Assembly: GCA_018971765.1 (NCBI GenBank)
Contig: JAGXAA010000047.1
Span: forward strand, 1-7,374
DNA length: 7,374 nt
Source: Patescibacteria group bacterium
GTDB lineage: Bacteria > Patescibacteriota > Minisyncoccia > Phycocordibacterales > GWA1-40-21
Reading direction: 5' to 3'
A model generated the notes under the pieces. That model was not told the origin of the DNA and ran no database searches. It saw nothing but the letters and a program-made list of their open reading frames with translations. This document shows positions 1 to 5,440 of this stretch, piece after piece (within the stretch, counting starts at the first letter, position 1; the number at the start of each line of letters is the position of its first letter). The position numbers and the translations under genes were made by a program.

Positions 1-1
1 C

Positions 2-91
2 ACGTTAAGAAACAAGATCGGATTGTTTGACGATATGGTTATGGAAGTTTGCTCGGGTCTTTGGAACTACCATCTGAGATATTCATCGTAA
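2..91 (+). CDS. C-terminal end of a probable DDE transposase (partial, 5' part outside window)
   Basis: An open frame runs from the left edge to a TAA at 89-91 (29 residues in the window). It includes the segment GLFDDMVMEVCSGLWNYHL, then RYSS and the stop. The pattern 'acidic pair, hydrophobic helix, C-x-GLxN' resembles the last helix of DDE transposases of the IS5/DDE_Tnp_4 kind, where a C-x-LHN or C-GLxN motif closes the domain. This is recalled family resemblance, not a search result. The other + frame tested from the edge stops early. The stop lies 9 bp inside the mutM reading frame on the other strand, so the two genes overlap tail-to-tail. No start, catalytic residues or element end can be seen, so whether the element is intact is unknown. 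Coding status is moderately sure, identity less so. Confidence 0.45.
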   Translation, partial: TLRNKIGLFDDMVMEVCSGLWNYHLRYSS

Positions 92-1021
92 TTCCTCCCC
101 TTTTGGGAGAATCTCGTCTCGTTTGAGACTATATGGCAACAGGTCTAATTTCTGATGCACTGGACAGAAATGCGCCGAACGGGAACCGACTTTTATTCTT
201 TGGATGACGCCACCGTCATTCTTTTGACATTTTTCACCTTTAAGGCCGTAAACGTATAAAATTTCCTGATAATGGCCTTTTTTGCCGCAAGGGTCGCGAT
301 AGTCGGAGTCGGAGGTGCCGCGAGCTTCAAGAGCTCGTTTTAAGATTTTTTTGGTGGAATTGAAAATCGTTTTTAATTCTTTTTGAGTTAAAGAGGGAAC
401 CGGTTTTAACGGATGAATTCCGGACAGCCATAAAATTTCGTCGGAATAAATATTTCCGATGCCGGCAAAAACGGTTTGATCCATCAAGACTGTTTTTATT
501 TTACCTTTTTTGCCAACCAGCCGCTCCTTGAATTTTTTAAAATCAAAATCTTTGGCGGTCGGGTCTGGGCCCAAATTTTTTATGTCTTCAAGCTCATTAA
601 GTTTATCGGTCGGACAAAGCAAAACCTTGGCGAATTTTCGCAGGTCGCTCAGCGCTAACTGCCTGCCATTAGATAAATCAAAAACCATATGGATAAAACG
701 ATTTTGAGGGTCACTTCTTATCGGGTCGTCATTCTTGCTTAACCACTTGCCGTTTTTTAGCTCCCAGTTTCCGTATAAAAAATGCCCGGTCATTTTCTGG
801 TGGACGAGAATTGTTTTGTCGCCGGTAAGTCCGATGAGAATATTCTTGCCAATTCTTTTAATGTTTAAAATTTTCTCGCCGATAACTTCTTTTTTAAACT
901 TTGAAAAATTTGGATGCAGGAACATCTTTTCCCAGTCAGTTTGAACATTGCCGATTTTTAGACCGGGTAAAAATTTCCGCAGATCATTCACTATTGTTTG
1001 GACTTCAGGGAGTTCGGGCAT
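83..1021 (-). CDS. mutM: Formamidopyrimidine-DNA glycosylase (Fpg/MutM)
   Basis: A bifunctional DNA glycosylase/AP lyase that removes 8-oxoguanine and Fapy lesions in base-excision repair. The protein is 312 aa, longer than the usual ~270. It begins MPELPEV, giving the N-terminal catalytic proline and following glutamate of the family, which fixes the start at 1021. The catalytic-pocket lysine is K76 in HQKMTGHF. The helix-two-turn-helix region lies around residues 182-198 (QTVFAGIGNIYSDEILW). The C-terminal finger spans about 257-290: the DNA-contacting arginine is R281 (GSRSAHFCP), but the usual four cysteines are reduced to C265 and C286, with N268 and H289 at the other two positions. About 22 residues follow the finger. 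It lies 20 bp downstream of ruvA and is probably cotranscribed with it. No SD is visible before the ATG. The stop overlaps the end of a convergent transposase-like frame. Confidence 0.95.
   Translation of the reverse strand: MPELPEVQTIVNDLRKFLPGLKIGNVQTDWEKMFLHPNFSKFKKEVIGEKILNIKRIGKNILIGLTGDKTILVHQKMTGHFLYGNWELKNGKWLSKNDDPIRSDPQNRFIHMVFDLSNGRQLALSDLRKFAKVLLCPTDKLNELEDIKNLGPDPTAKDFDFKKFKERLVGKKGKIKTVLMDQTVFAGIGNIYSDEILWLSGIHPLKPVPSLTQKELKTIFNSTKKILKRALEARGTSDSDYRDPCGKKGHYQEILYVYGLKGEKCQKNDGGVIQRIKVGSRSAHFCPVHQKLDLLPYSLKRDEILPKGEELR
95..109. other. Small hairpin between convergent gene ends
   Basis: CTCCC (95-99) can pair with GGGAG (105-109) around a CTTTT loop, inside the last codons of mutM and just past the stop of the convergent transposase-like frame. 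No T-run follows on either strand, so it is at best a weak terminator for the rightward gene. Confidence 0.25.
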
Positions 1022-1041
1022 ATTGTTTCAATCTAAAAAAT

Positions 1042-1614
1042 TCAATGATTTTTGCCGAGAATTTTAAGCGCTTGTTTGACTCTCTCACTGGTTCCGATAA
1101 TTCCACTGTCTACTTGTTTGAGCGCTTCGCGGGCTTGATTTTGGCTGTAGTCCAGAGACTTGAGCGCTTCGATTGCGTCGATTTCGTCTTTCAAACTTAC
1201 ATCGCCGGAATTTTCACGGCTGAATTTGTCTTTAAGTTCCAGCGTTATTTTTTCCGCGATTTTCTTACCTATTCCCGAGACTTTTACGAGATGAGAAATG
1301 TCTTTGGAGGAGATGGCCTTTTTGAGGGTGGGGATTGTGGCGGCATTGATAACGCCGAGGGCGGTTTTCGGTCCGATTCCGGATATGGAAATAAGCATTT
1401 CAAAAAAATCCAATCCTTCTTTTTCCTCAAAGCCATAGAGCGTAAGAGCGTCTTCCCGCACCGCCAGATAAGTCCAAAGCGAAACATTCGCGGATTCTTT
1501 TATTTTTTCAAGAAAATCAGAAGCCAAAAAAATTTTATATCCCACTCCGCCGACCTCTAGAATGATGAATTTCGCGTCTTTATGTTCAATCACACCTTTT
1601 AATTTGGAAATCAT
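1042..1614 (-). CDS. ruvA: Holliday junction branch migration protein RuvA
   Basis: RuvA forms the tetramer that binds four-way junctions and loads the RuvB motor. From the preferred start (MISKLKGVIE, 190 aa) the N-terminal OB-fold covers roughly residues 1-62. Two helix-hairpin-helix motifs follow: SGIGPKTALG (about 77-86) and SGIGKKIAEK (about 113-122). A flexible linker leads to a C-terminal three-helix RuvB-binding domain of about 45 residues. The length is normal for the family. An upstream in-frame ATG at 1620 adds only Met-Leu. I prefer 1614 because family members start M-I-x-K/R-L-K/R-G and because the -10 box at 1622-1627 would put the transcript start near 1614-1616, giving a leaderless message. 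ruvC and ruvB are not in the window. mutM follows after 20 bp. Confidence 0.94.
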   Translation of the reverse strand: MISKLKGVIEHKDAKFIILEVGGVGYKIFLASDFLEKIKESANVSLWTYLAVREDALTLYGFEEKEGLDFFEMLISISGIGPKTALGVINAATIPTLKKAISSKDISHLVKVSGIGKKIAEKITLELKDKFSRENSGDVSLKDEIDAIEALKSLDYSQNQAREALKQVDSGIIGTSERVKQALKILGKNH

Positions 1615-1621
1615 AAGCATT

Positions 1622-1630
1622 ATGATAGCA
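1622..1630 (-). promoter_or_regulatory. Extended -10 promoter of ruvA-mutM
   Basis: The - strand reads TGC-TATCAT (TGn plus a 5/6 match to TATAAT). No good -35 lies 16-18 bp upstream; the palindrome TTGCAA is 21 bp away. A start 6-8 nt downstream falls on or next to the ATG at 1614, which fits the absence of an SD. Confidence 0.5.
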
Positions 1631-1639
1631 CAAAGCGGG

Positions 1640-1656
1640 AATTGCGGGTTGCAATT
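1640..1656. promoter_or_regulatory. 17-bp dyad between divergent promoters (possible operator)
   Basis: AATTGC (1640-1645), a 5-bp spacer, then GCAATT (1651-1656) form a perfect 6-bp inverted repeat. It overlaps the -35 of the rightward promoter and the -35 zone of ruvA, so a bound protein could affect both units. No known operator consensus was recognised. Confidence 0.35.
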
Positions 1657-1678
1657 TTCTAATATGTTGTGTTAGTCT
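1649..1678 (+). promoter_or_regulatory. Promoter of the two-small-ORF unit
   Basis: TTGCAA (1649-1654), an 18-bp spacer, then TAGTCT (1673-1678) preceded directly by TGT, making an extended -10 (TGTTAGTCT). The hexamers are only moderate matches. Support comes from the same TGNTA-n-n-T shape at other gene starts in the window. The leader to the ATG at 1732 would be about 47 nt. Confidence 0.45.
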
Positions 1679-1716
1679 GGCATCAGTTTACTTTATTTTT
1701 TTTAAGTTCTTTTCAT

Positions 1717-1725
1717 AAGGAGGGG
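1717..1725 (+). promoter_or_regulatory. Strong Shine-Dalgarno, small ORF 1
   Basis: AAGGAGGGG ends 6 nt before the ATG at 1732. It decides that start over the in-frame ATG at 1669, which lies inside the predicted promoter. It is one of only three good SDs in the window. Confidence 0.7.
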
Positions 1726-1731
1726 AATATT

Positions 1732-1881
1732 ATGTTTCAGATCTTAGCGATTGCAGGGATAATAAGAGACATCAGACCTTGGATTCCGTACGAAACGGAT
1801 TCTGAATTAACAAAGGTCAATTACAGAATTTCCCAAATAACAATTCCTAGTTGGCCAAAAGGTATTTTTGCTCAATCTTAG
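1732..1881 (+). CDS. Small protein, 49 aa, unrecognised
   Basis: The protein begins MFQILAIAGIIRDIRPW and ends GIFAQS. It has a short hydrophobic N-terminal stretch (residues 2-11), then a mixed, mildly charged region. No family is recognised. The case for coding is a near-perfect SD at ideal spacing, a promoter about 50 bp upstream, and a second SD-led small ORF 43 bp downstream before a shared terminator. The hydrophobic stretch is too short for a clear transmembrane helix. It could be a small membrane-associated or regulatory peptide, or a leader peptide for the next ORF; the sequence does not decide. Most other genes here lack an SD, so the two ORFs stand out as built for efficient translation. 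Confidence 0.5.
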   Translation: MFQILAIAGIIRDIRPWIPYETDSELTKVNYRISQITIPSWPKGIFAQS

Positions 1882-1913
1882 AAACAAAATAATCCCGCAG
1901 TTGCTTATTTTTT

Positions 1914-1919
1914 AAGGAG
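1914..1919 (+). promoter_or_regulatory. Strong Shine-Dalgarno, small ORF 2
   Basis: AAGGAG ends 5 nt before the ATG at 1925. Confidence 0.65.
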
Positions 1920-1924
1920 ATAAA

Positions 1925-2113
1925 ATGAATAAAGGAAAGACCCCTCGTTTTACCAGAAGAGTTCACAAAGATCTTTTTAAGGTTAAGACGAAGTCTCAAA
2001 AAAAGATTTCGACTGAAAATAAAAAATTAAGGAACGGGAAAGTAAGAAAAAAATGGTTTTTTGTCATTCCTCTAATTCCAATTTTAAATTCATCTGATTT
2101 ATTTATTCGTTGA
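1925..2113 (+). CDS. Small very basic protein, 62 aa, unrecognised
   Basis: Residues 1-43 are dominated by Lys and Arg (about 18 of 43), for example KVKTKSQKK and KLRNGKVRKK. A short hydrophobic stretch follows (WFFVIPLIPIL, 44-54), then the tail NSSDLFIR. The basic part suggests nucleic-acid, ribosome or phospholipid contact, and the hydrophobic patch is short for a membrane helix; both statements are inference. It is the second ORF of a two-gene unit with the 49-aa ORF and ends just before a strong terminator. A high-Lys frame can arise by chance in AT-rich DNA, so the SD and the transcription-unit layout are the main evidence for coding. No homologue is recognised. Confidence 0.5.
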   Translation: MNKGKTPRFTRRVHKDLFKVKTKSQKKISTENKKLRNGKVRKKWFFVIPLIPILNSSDLFIR

Positions 2114-2125
2114 CTCGGATATTTT

Positions 2126-2165
2126 AAAGAAGTCTTTTATCTGAAGATAAAAGGCTTCTTTTTTT
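2126..2165 (+). terminator. Intrinsic terminator of the small-ORF unit
   Basis: A 16-bp stem (2126-2141 with 2146-2161, one T-G wobble) closes on a TGAA loop and runs into a T-tract to 2165. It separates this unit from rpsT, whose promoter starts just after. Confidence 0.85.
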
Positions 2166-2172
2166 GCGGGTC

Positions 2173-2200
2173 TTGTTTTTTATAAAAAGTCTGCTAGAGT
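2173..2200 (+). promoter_or_regulatory. Promoter of rpsT
   Basis: TTGTTT (2173-2178), a 16-bp spacer, then TAGAGT (2195-2200) preceded by TGC (extended -10, TGCTAGAGT). The -35 is weak. The predicted start near 2207 gives a leader of about 75 nt. Confidence 0.5.
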
Positions 2201-2225
2201 ATTTTAATAACAATAATTATTTGAC

Positions 2226-2274
2226 CAGCTGTCAGTCTTTACTTTTAAAAGCTAACAGCTGTAAGCTAAAAGCT
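2226..2274 (+). repeat. AGCT heptamer repeats and hairpin in the rpsT leader
   Basis: AGCT occurs at 2250, 2257, 2264 and 2271, an exact 7-nt period (AGCTAAC, AGCTGTA, AGCTAAA, AGCTATT) ending 1 nt before the ATG at 2282. Another AGCT lies in CAGCTGT (2226-2232), which is the reverse complement of ACAGCTG (2255-2261) and can form a 7-bp stem. There is no SD. The array may be a leader structure controlling S20 translation or a simple repeat. Confidence 0.5.
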
Positions 2275-2281
2275 ATTAACA

Positions 2282-2545
2282 ATGCCAATAACACAATCAG
2301 CAAAAAAAGCCCTCAGAGGCTCAAAAAGAAAGAGAATTTTCAATGTCCGTCGAAAAGAGGCGATAAGCGAGGCTATTAAAGAGATCAAAAAACTTGTAGC
2401 TGAAAAGAAAATCACTGAAGCCAAGGCGATGTTGCCGTCAGCCTATAAAGCTTTGGATAAAGCCGCCAAGACCGGATACATAAAGAAAAACAACGCTTCC
2501 AGGAAGAAATCGCGGATATCGGCGCTCATAAAAAAAGCCGCTTAA
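2282..2545 (+). CDS. rpsT: Small ribosomal subunit protein bS20
   Basis: S20 binds 16S rRNA early in 30S assembly. The 87-aa protein is the family's usual length. It starts MPITQSAKKALRGSKRKR, matching the S20 N-terminus (M-P-x-x-x-SAKKR-x-R-S). It continues with helix-forming Lys/Ala-rich sequence and ends with the family signature AYKALDKAAKTGYIKKN and ASRKKSR. The start is fixed by the conserved N-terminus; no SD precedes it. The gene is monocistronic here, with its own promoter and terminator. In E. coli S20 represses its own translation; a similar role for the repeat-rich leader is possible but only inferred. Confidence 0.96.
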   Translation: MPITQSAKKALRGSKRKRIFNVRRKEAISEAIKEIKKLVAEKKITEAKAMLPSAYKALDKAAKTGYIKKNNASRKKSRISALIKKAA

Positions 2546-2575
2546 TCAAAAACTCCCCGAATGGGGAGTTTTTGA
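2546..2575 (+). terminator. Intrinsic terminator after rpsT
   Basis: It is a perfect 13-bp inverted repeat around a GAAT loop, with GC core CTCCCC/GGGGAG flanked by A5/T5. It begins one base after the rpsT stop. The A/T flanks make it usable in both directions. Confidence 0.88.
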
Positions 2576-2605
2576 TGTCCGTTAGATATTTAGACGGCAT
2601 TCCTT

Positions 2606-2611
2606 TATAAT
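2606..2611 (+). promoter_or_regulatory. Possible -10 box of the P-type ATPase gene
   Basis: A perfect TATAAT lies 64 bp before the ATG, with only a poor -35 candidate (TTAGAT, 2582-2587, 18-bp spacer). It is the only promoter-like site between the rpsT terminator and the ATPase. The leader is AT-rich and has no SD. Confidence 0.4.
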
Positions 2612-2675
2612 ATGCTTTAAATTAGCTTTCTTTCTAAAAATTAATCATAATTAATTCCACAAATAAAAATTTATT

Positions 2676-5066
2676 ATGTTTGAATCAGGATTATCGTCAA
2701 TTGAGGCTGAAAAATTATTGGAGAAATATGGCAACAATGATATTTCCGAGAAAAAAATTGGATTTATTAAAAAATTTTTAGTTCCGGTTTATTCTCCGAT
2801 ATCGCTTATGCTTTTGGGAGCGGCTTTTTTATCCCTATTCAATGAAGGAAGATTTGATTTCTATTTCATCATTGTTTTATATTGCGTTAATTATTTCGCT
2901 CAAAGATGGCAGGAGTTTAAAGCTGACAAGGCCATTAAACACTTGAGAGACAAACTATCTTTTGACGTTTTGACTTTAAGAGATGGAGTGTGGCGACCGA
3001 TAAATGCAAAATTGCTAGTATCCGGCGATCGCATAAAACTCGGTTTGGGAAGCATGATTCCAGCCGATGGCGTGATCTTGTCATCAAGAAACTTAGCGAT
3101 TAATGAAGCCGCGCTCACCGGCGAATCTTTGCCGAAAGAAAAAAAGGCTAGCGATAAAATCTACTCCGGGTCATTTATTGTTACGGGAGATCTCGAGGCG
3201 GAGATTAAGGCGACGGGAAGAAAAACTTATTTTGGAAAAACGATTTTTTCAATCGAACCGGCGACTCAAAAAAGCATGCTGGAGCGGGATATCTTTTTCA
3301 TCGCGCGTTTTTTGACGATAATCAGCATTGCCGCCGTCTTTATTTTAACGGTTGTTTTCGTCTACAGAGGATTTCCTATAAGCCGACTGATTGTTCTTGA
3401 TCTGAGTTTGGTTATTGCCGGAATACCCATCGCTTTGCCGGCCGTTATGGCAGTCATTTTGAGCGTGGGAGCGTCCGGCTTGGCGAAAAAAATGGTGGTG
3501 GTGAGACGACTTTCGGCGCTTCAAGACCTGGCCAATGTCAACTTGCTTTTGACGGATAAAACGGGAACTTTGACAAAAAATCAGATTAAAATAGTCAACA
3601 TTATTTCTTATCAGGAAGATTTAAACGAGGATGACATCTCGGAACTTGCCGGTTACGCGGCGTCAAAGGACGATCCGAGCGCGATTGACGCGGCGATTTT
3701 CAAGAGATTAGAGGAGGCTGGGCGAAGCGTAGACGGCGCTGACATAATAAATTTTGCGCCGTACGATTCAGACCGCAAAAGGACAACGGCCTATATCCAA
3801 AAAGGAGAAGAAAAAATACTGGTAAGTTTGGGCGCCCCGCAAATAATACGGGGATTTGACGGTTTCAACTCAGAAGAAACTGAAAGTAAATTTTATAACG
3901 ACATAAGACAAGCGGCGGCGGACGGATATCGAGTTTTGGCGTTAGCCGTCAAAAAAGGGGAAATGGAAGAAAAGAATATGAAAATCGCGGGACTGATTTT
4001 TATGGCGGATCCGCTTGAAGAAAATTCAAAAGAGACATTGCGTTTTATTAAAGCGAACGGTATCGGCGTAAAAATGCTCACAGGCGATAATAAAATCATA
4101 GCGGAAAGAATTGCCGGAGAGCTAGGATTGTCGGGGAAAATAATTTCTGAAAATGAAATAAAAACATTTTTTGAAAGAAATAACTGGAAAAAGGAATTTG
4201 ACGACATTGCGGGATTCGCGGAAATTCTACCGAAGGATAAGTATGAAATAGTCAAATCGGCAAAAGACAATTACACGGTTGCGGTAACGGGCGACGGCGT
4301 CAACGACTTTTCGGCTTTAAAGATAGCTAATGTTGGAATTGCCGCCGCTGGCGCAGTAAGCGCTTTGAAAAGCACGGCCGACATCGTTCTTTTGGAAAAA
4401 GGAATTTCGGTCATTAAAGACGCCATATTAGAATCGCGAAAGATTTTCGTCCGGCTTTATAACTATTCCGTTTACAGAATTTCCGAAAGTTTTCGGGTGA
4501 TAATCACGATTTTAATTCTTGGATTATGGTACGGTTTCTATCCGCTTGTTCCGCTTCAGCTTATTGTCTTAGCCTTGCTTAATGATATCCCAATAATTTC
4601 TTTAGCGGTTGACAGAGTGAAGATTTCCGCAAAGCCGTCTGAGATTAAAATCAAAGAAAGATTCGCGCTAAGTCTGCTTTTCGGTTCCGTCGGGGTTTTA
4701 AACAGCATTTTGTTTTTCTTGCTTTTGACAAAAATTTATCATCCGTCCCTGTCTTATCTGCAAACAATGTTTTTCCTTAAACTTACGGTGTCGGGGCACG
4801 CTTTGATCTTCGTGGCTCACACAAAGGAGAAGTGGTTCCGATTTTTGCCGAGCAAGGAAGTGATTACGGCTACGGTCGCCACGCAAGCAGCCGCGACGGT
4901 TTTATCCGTGTCAGGTTTATTGATGCCTGAAAAAATTTCTCTTCGGGCGGCCGCGTTCGTGTGGGTGTGGGCGTTGTTTTGGATGCAAATCAGCGAATTG
5001 ATGAAATATGTTCAGGCAAAGACGATAAAATATTTTGATTTAAAAACAAAAGATGCCGCAAGGTGA
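2676..5066 (+). CDS. P3A-like (H+-transporting) P-type ATPase
   Basis: A membrane pump driven by ATP through an aspartyl-phosphate. The 796-aa protein is complete. It has the actuator motif TGES (148-151), the phosphorylated D294 in DKTGTLT, TGD (469-471) and TGDGVND (538-544). Ten likely membrane helices lie at about 36-55, 60-78, 208-230, 238-265, 597-620, 623-645, 663-688, 695-716, 729-749 and 756-778. M4 carries PIALP (251-255). M6 carries LLNDIPIISLAVDRVK, whose D637 lines up with the proton-binding Asp of plant, fungal and archaeal H+-ATPases. AIDAAI (336-341) and the M8 segment SGHALIFV also fit the P3A class. The nucleotide-domain KGAP motif reads SLGAP (384-388), so its lysine is missing. 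The start gives the usual short N-terminal GLSSIEAEKLLEKYG helix. It stands alone between rpsT and a hairpin-rich spacer. Proton specificity is inferred from motifs. Confidence 0.9.
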   Translation: MFESGLSSIEAEKLLEKYGNNDISEKKIGFIKKFLVPVYSPISLMLLGAAFLSLFNEGRFDFYFIIVLYCVNYFAQRWQEFKADKAIKHLRDKLSFDVLTLRDGVWRPINAKLLVSGDRIKLGLGSMIPADGVILSSRNLAINEAALTGESLPKEKKASDKIYSGSFIVTGDLEAEIKATGRKTYFGKTIFSIEPATQKSMLERDIFFIARFLTIISIAAVFILTVVFVYRGFPISRLIVLDLSLVIAGIPIALPAVMAVILSVGASGLAKKMVVVRRLSALQDLANVNLLLTDKTGTLTKNQIKIVNIISYQEDLNEDDISELAGYAASKDDPSAIDAAIFKRLEEAGRSVDGADIINFAPYDSDRKRTTAYIQKGEEKILVSLGAPQIIRGFDGFNSEETESKFYNDIRQAAADGYRVLALAVKKGEMEEKNMKIAGLIFMADPLEENSKETLRFIKANGIGVKMLTGDNKIIAERIAGELGLSGKIISENEIKTFFERNNWKKEFDDIAGFAEILPKDKYEIVKSAKDNYTVAVTGDGVNDFSALKIANVGIAAAGAVSALKSTADIVLLEKGISVIKDAILESRKIFVRLYNYSVYRISESFRVIITILILGLWYGFYPLVPLQLIVLALLNDIPIISLAVDRVKISAKPSEIKIKERFALSLLFGSVGVLNSILFFLLLTKIYHPSLSYLQTMFFLKLTVSGHALIFVAHTKEKWFRFLPSKEVITATVATQAAATVLSVSGLLMPEKISLRAAAFVWVWALFWMQISELMKYVQAKTIKYFDLKTKDAAR

Positions 5067-5340
5067 GACCGCGCAAGCGCGCGGGGGAATTTTCCGACCA
5101 AGTTATGAATTGTGCCCCGCGAGGAATCAAACCTTGATTGCAAGCTCCGCAAGCTTGCGTCCCCCGTCTGCCACAGCCTATGCAGTATTCTTGAATTAGC
5201 CCGAACGCATTTCGCCGAGAAGCCCCCCGCGAATTCGGAACGGCTTCGCCGCGAGATTTAACAATTTCCAATTTTTCTTTGGCGGCAACTAATTCAGAAT
5301 TCGCGAAGCGAATACTTAAAGAATAATAAATTTTTCAAAA
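5067..5340. other. Intergenic spacer with a cluster of short GC-rich hairpins
   Basis: No recognised gene lies here. Short perfect inverted repeats occur at 5070-5081 (CGCGC-AA-GCGCG), 5125-5139 (AATCAA-ACC-TTGATT), 5140-5158 (GCAAGCT, 5-nt loop, AGCTTGC), 5241-5251 (CGGC-TTC-GCCG) and 5299-5313 (ATTCGC-GAA-GCGAAT). The first may help end ATPase transcription but has no T-run. A - strand frame of 93 codons (5271 to 4990) crosses the region and runs into the ATPase 3' end. It has two CxxC pairs but no recognised family, and I do not call it a gene. The - strand frame is also open upstream of its ATG to about 5325, so a decayed gene end is possible. Confidence 0.5.
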
Positions 5341-5360
5341 AATTACAATGATTTCAATTT

Positions 5361-5407
5361 TAGAAAAAGATAGAGCCCCGAGCGGAAGTGAATTCCACAA
5401 GGGGCTC
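5361..5407 (-). terminator. Intrinsic terminator of the 164-aa gene
   Basis: On the - strand GAGCCCC (5407-5401) pairs with GGGGCTC (5379-5373), with an inner 4-bp GGAA/TTCC stem. TATC and a T5 run (5368-5364) follow. It lies 33 bp past the stop. Confidence 0.7.
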
Positions 5408-5440
5408 ATGACGAGACAAACGGGACGGATTGCTCGTGAG

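Noticed and set aside
39..86. 15-codon - strand ORF starting in an ATGA overlap with the mutM stop, with GGGGAGGA upstream
   Set aside because: It ends after MNISDGSSKDPSKLP. The opposite-strand transposase-like frame explains the DNA better, and the SD-like string is part of mutM codons.
901..1560. 219-codon + strand frame opposite ruvA and the mutM start
   Set aside because: It is a shadow of ruvA/mutM: no SD, Phe-rich composition from antisense Lys codons, and both opposite-strand genes are unmistakable.
2164..2379. 71-codon + strand frame overlapping rpsT in another frame
   Set aside because: It starts in the preceding terminator and rpsT promoter, and out-of-frame rpsT accounts for its second half.
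3893..4270. 125-codon - strand frame inside the ATPase gene
   Set aside because: It is a shadow of the P-domain coding region, Ser/Phe-rich, with no signals.
5108..5160. tRNA- or tmRNA-like 3' half on the - strand (GGTTTGATTCC resembling a T-arm)
   Set aside because: The T-stem has a mismatch, the loop deviates from TTCRANN, and no matching acceptor 5' strand, anticodon arm or CCA context is found.
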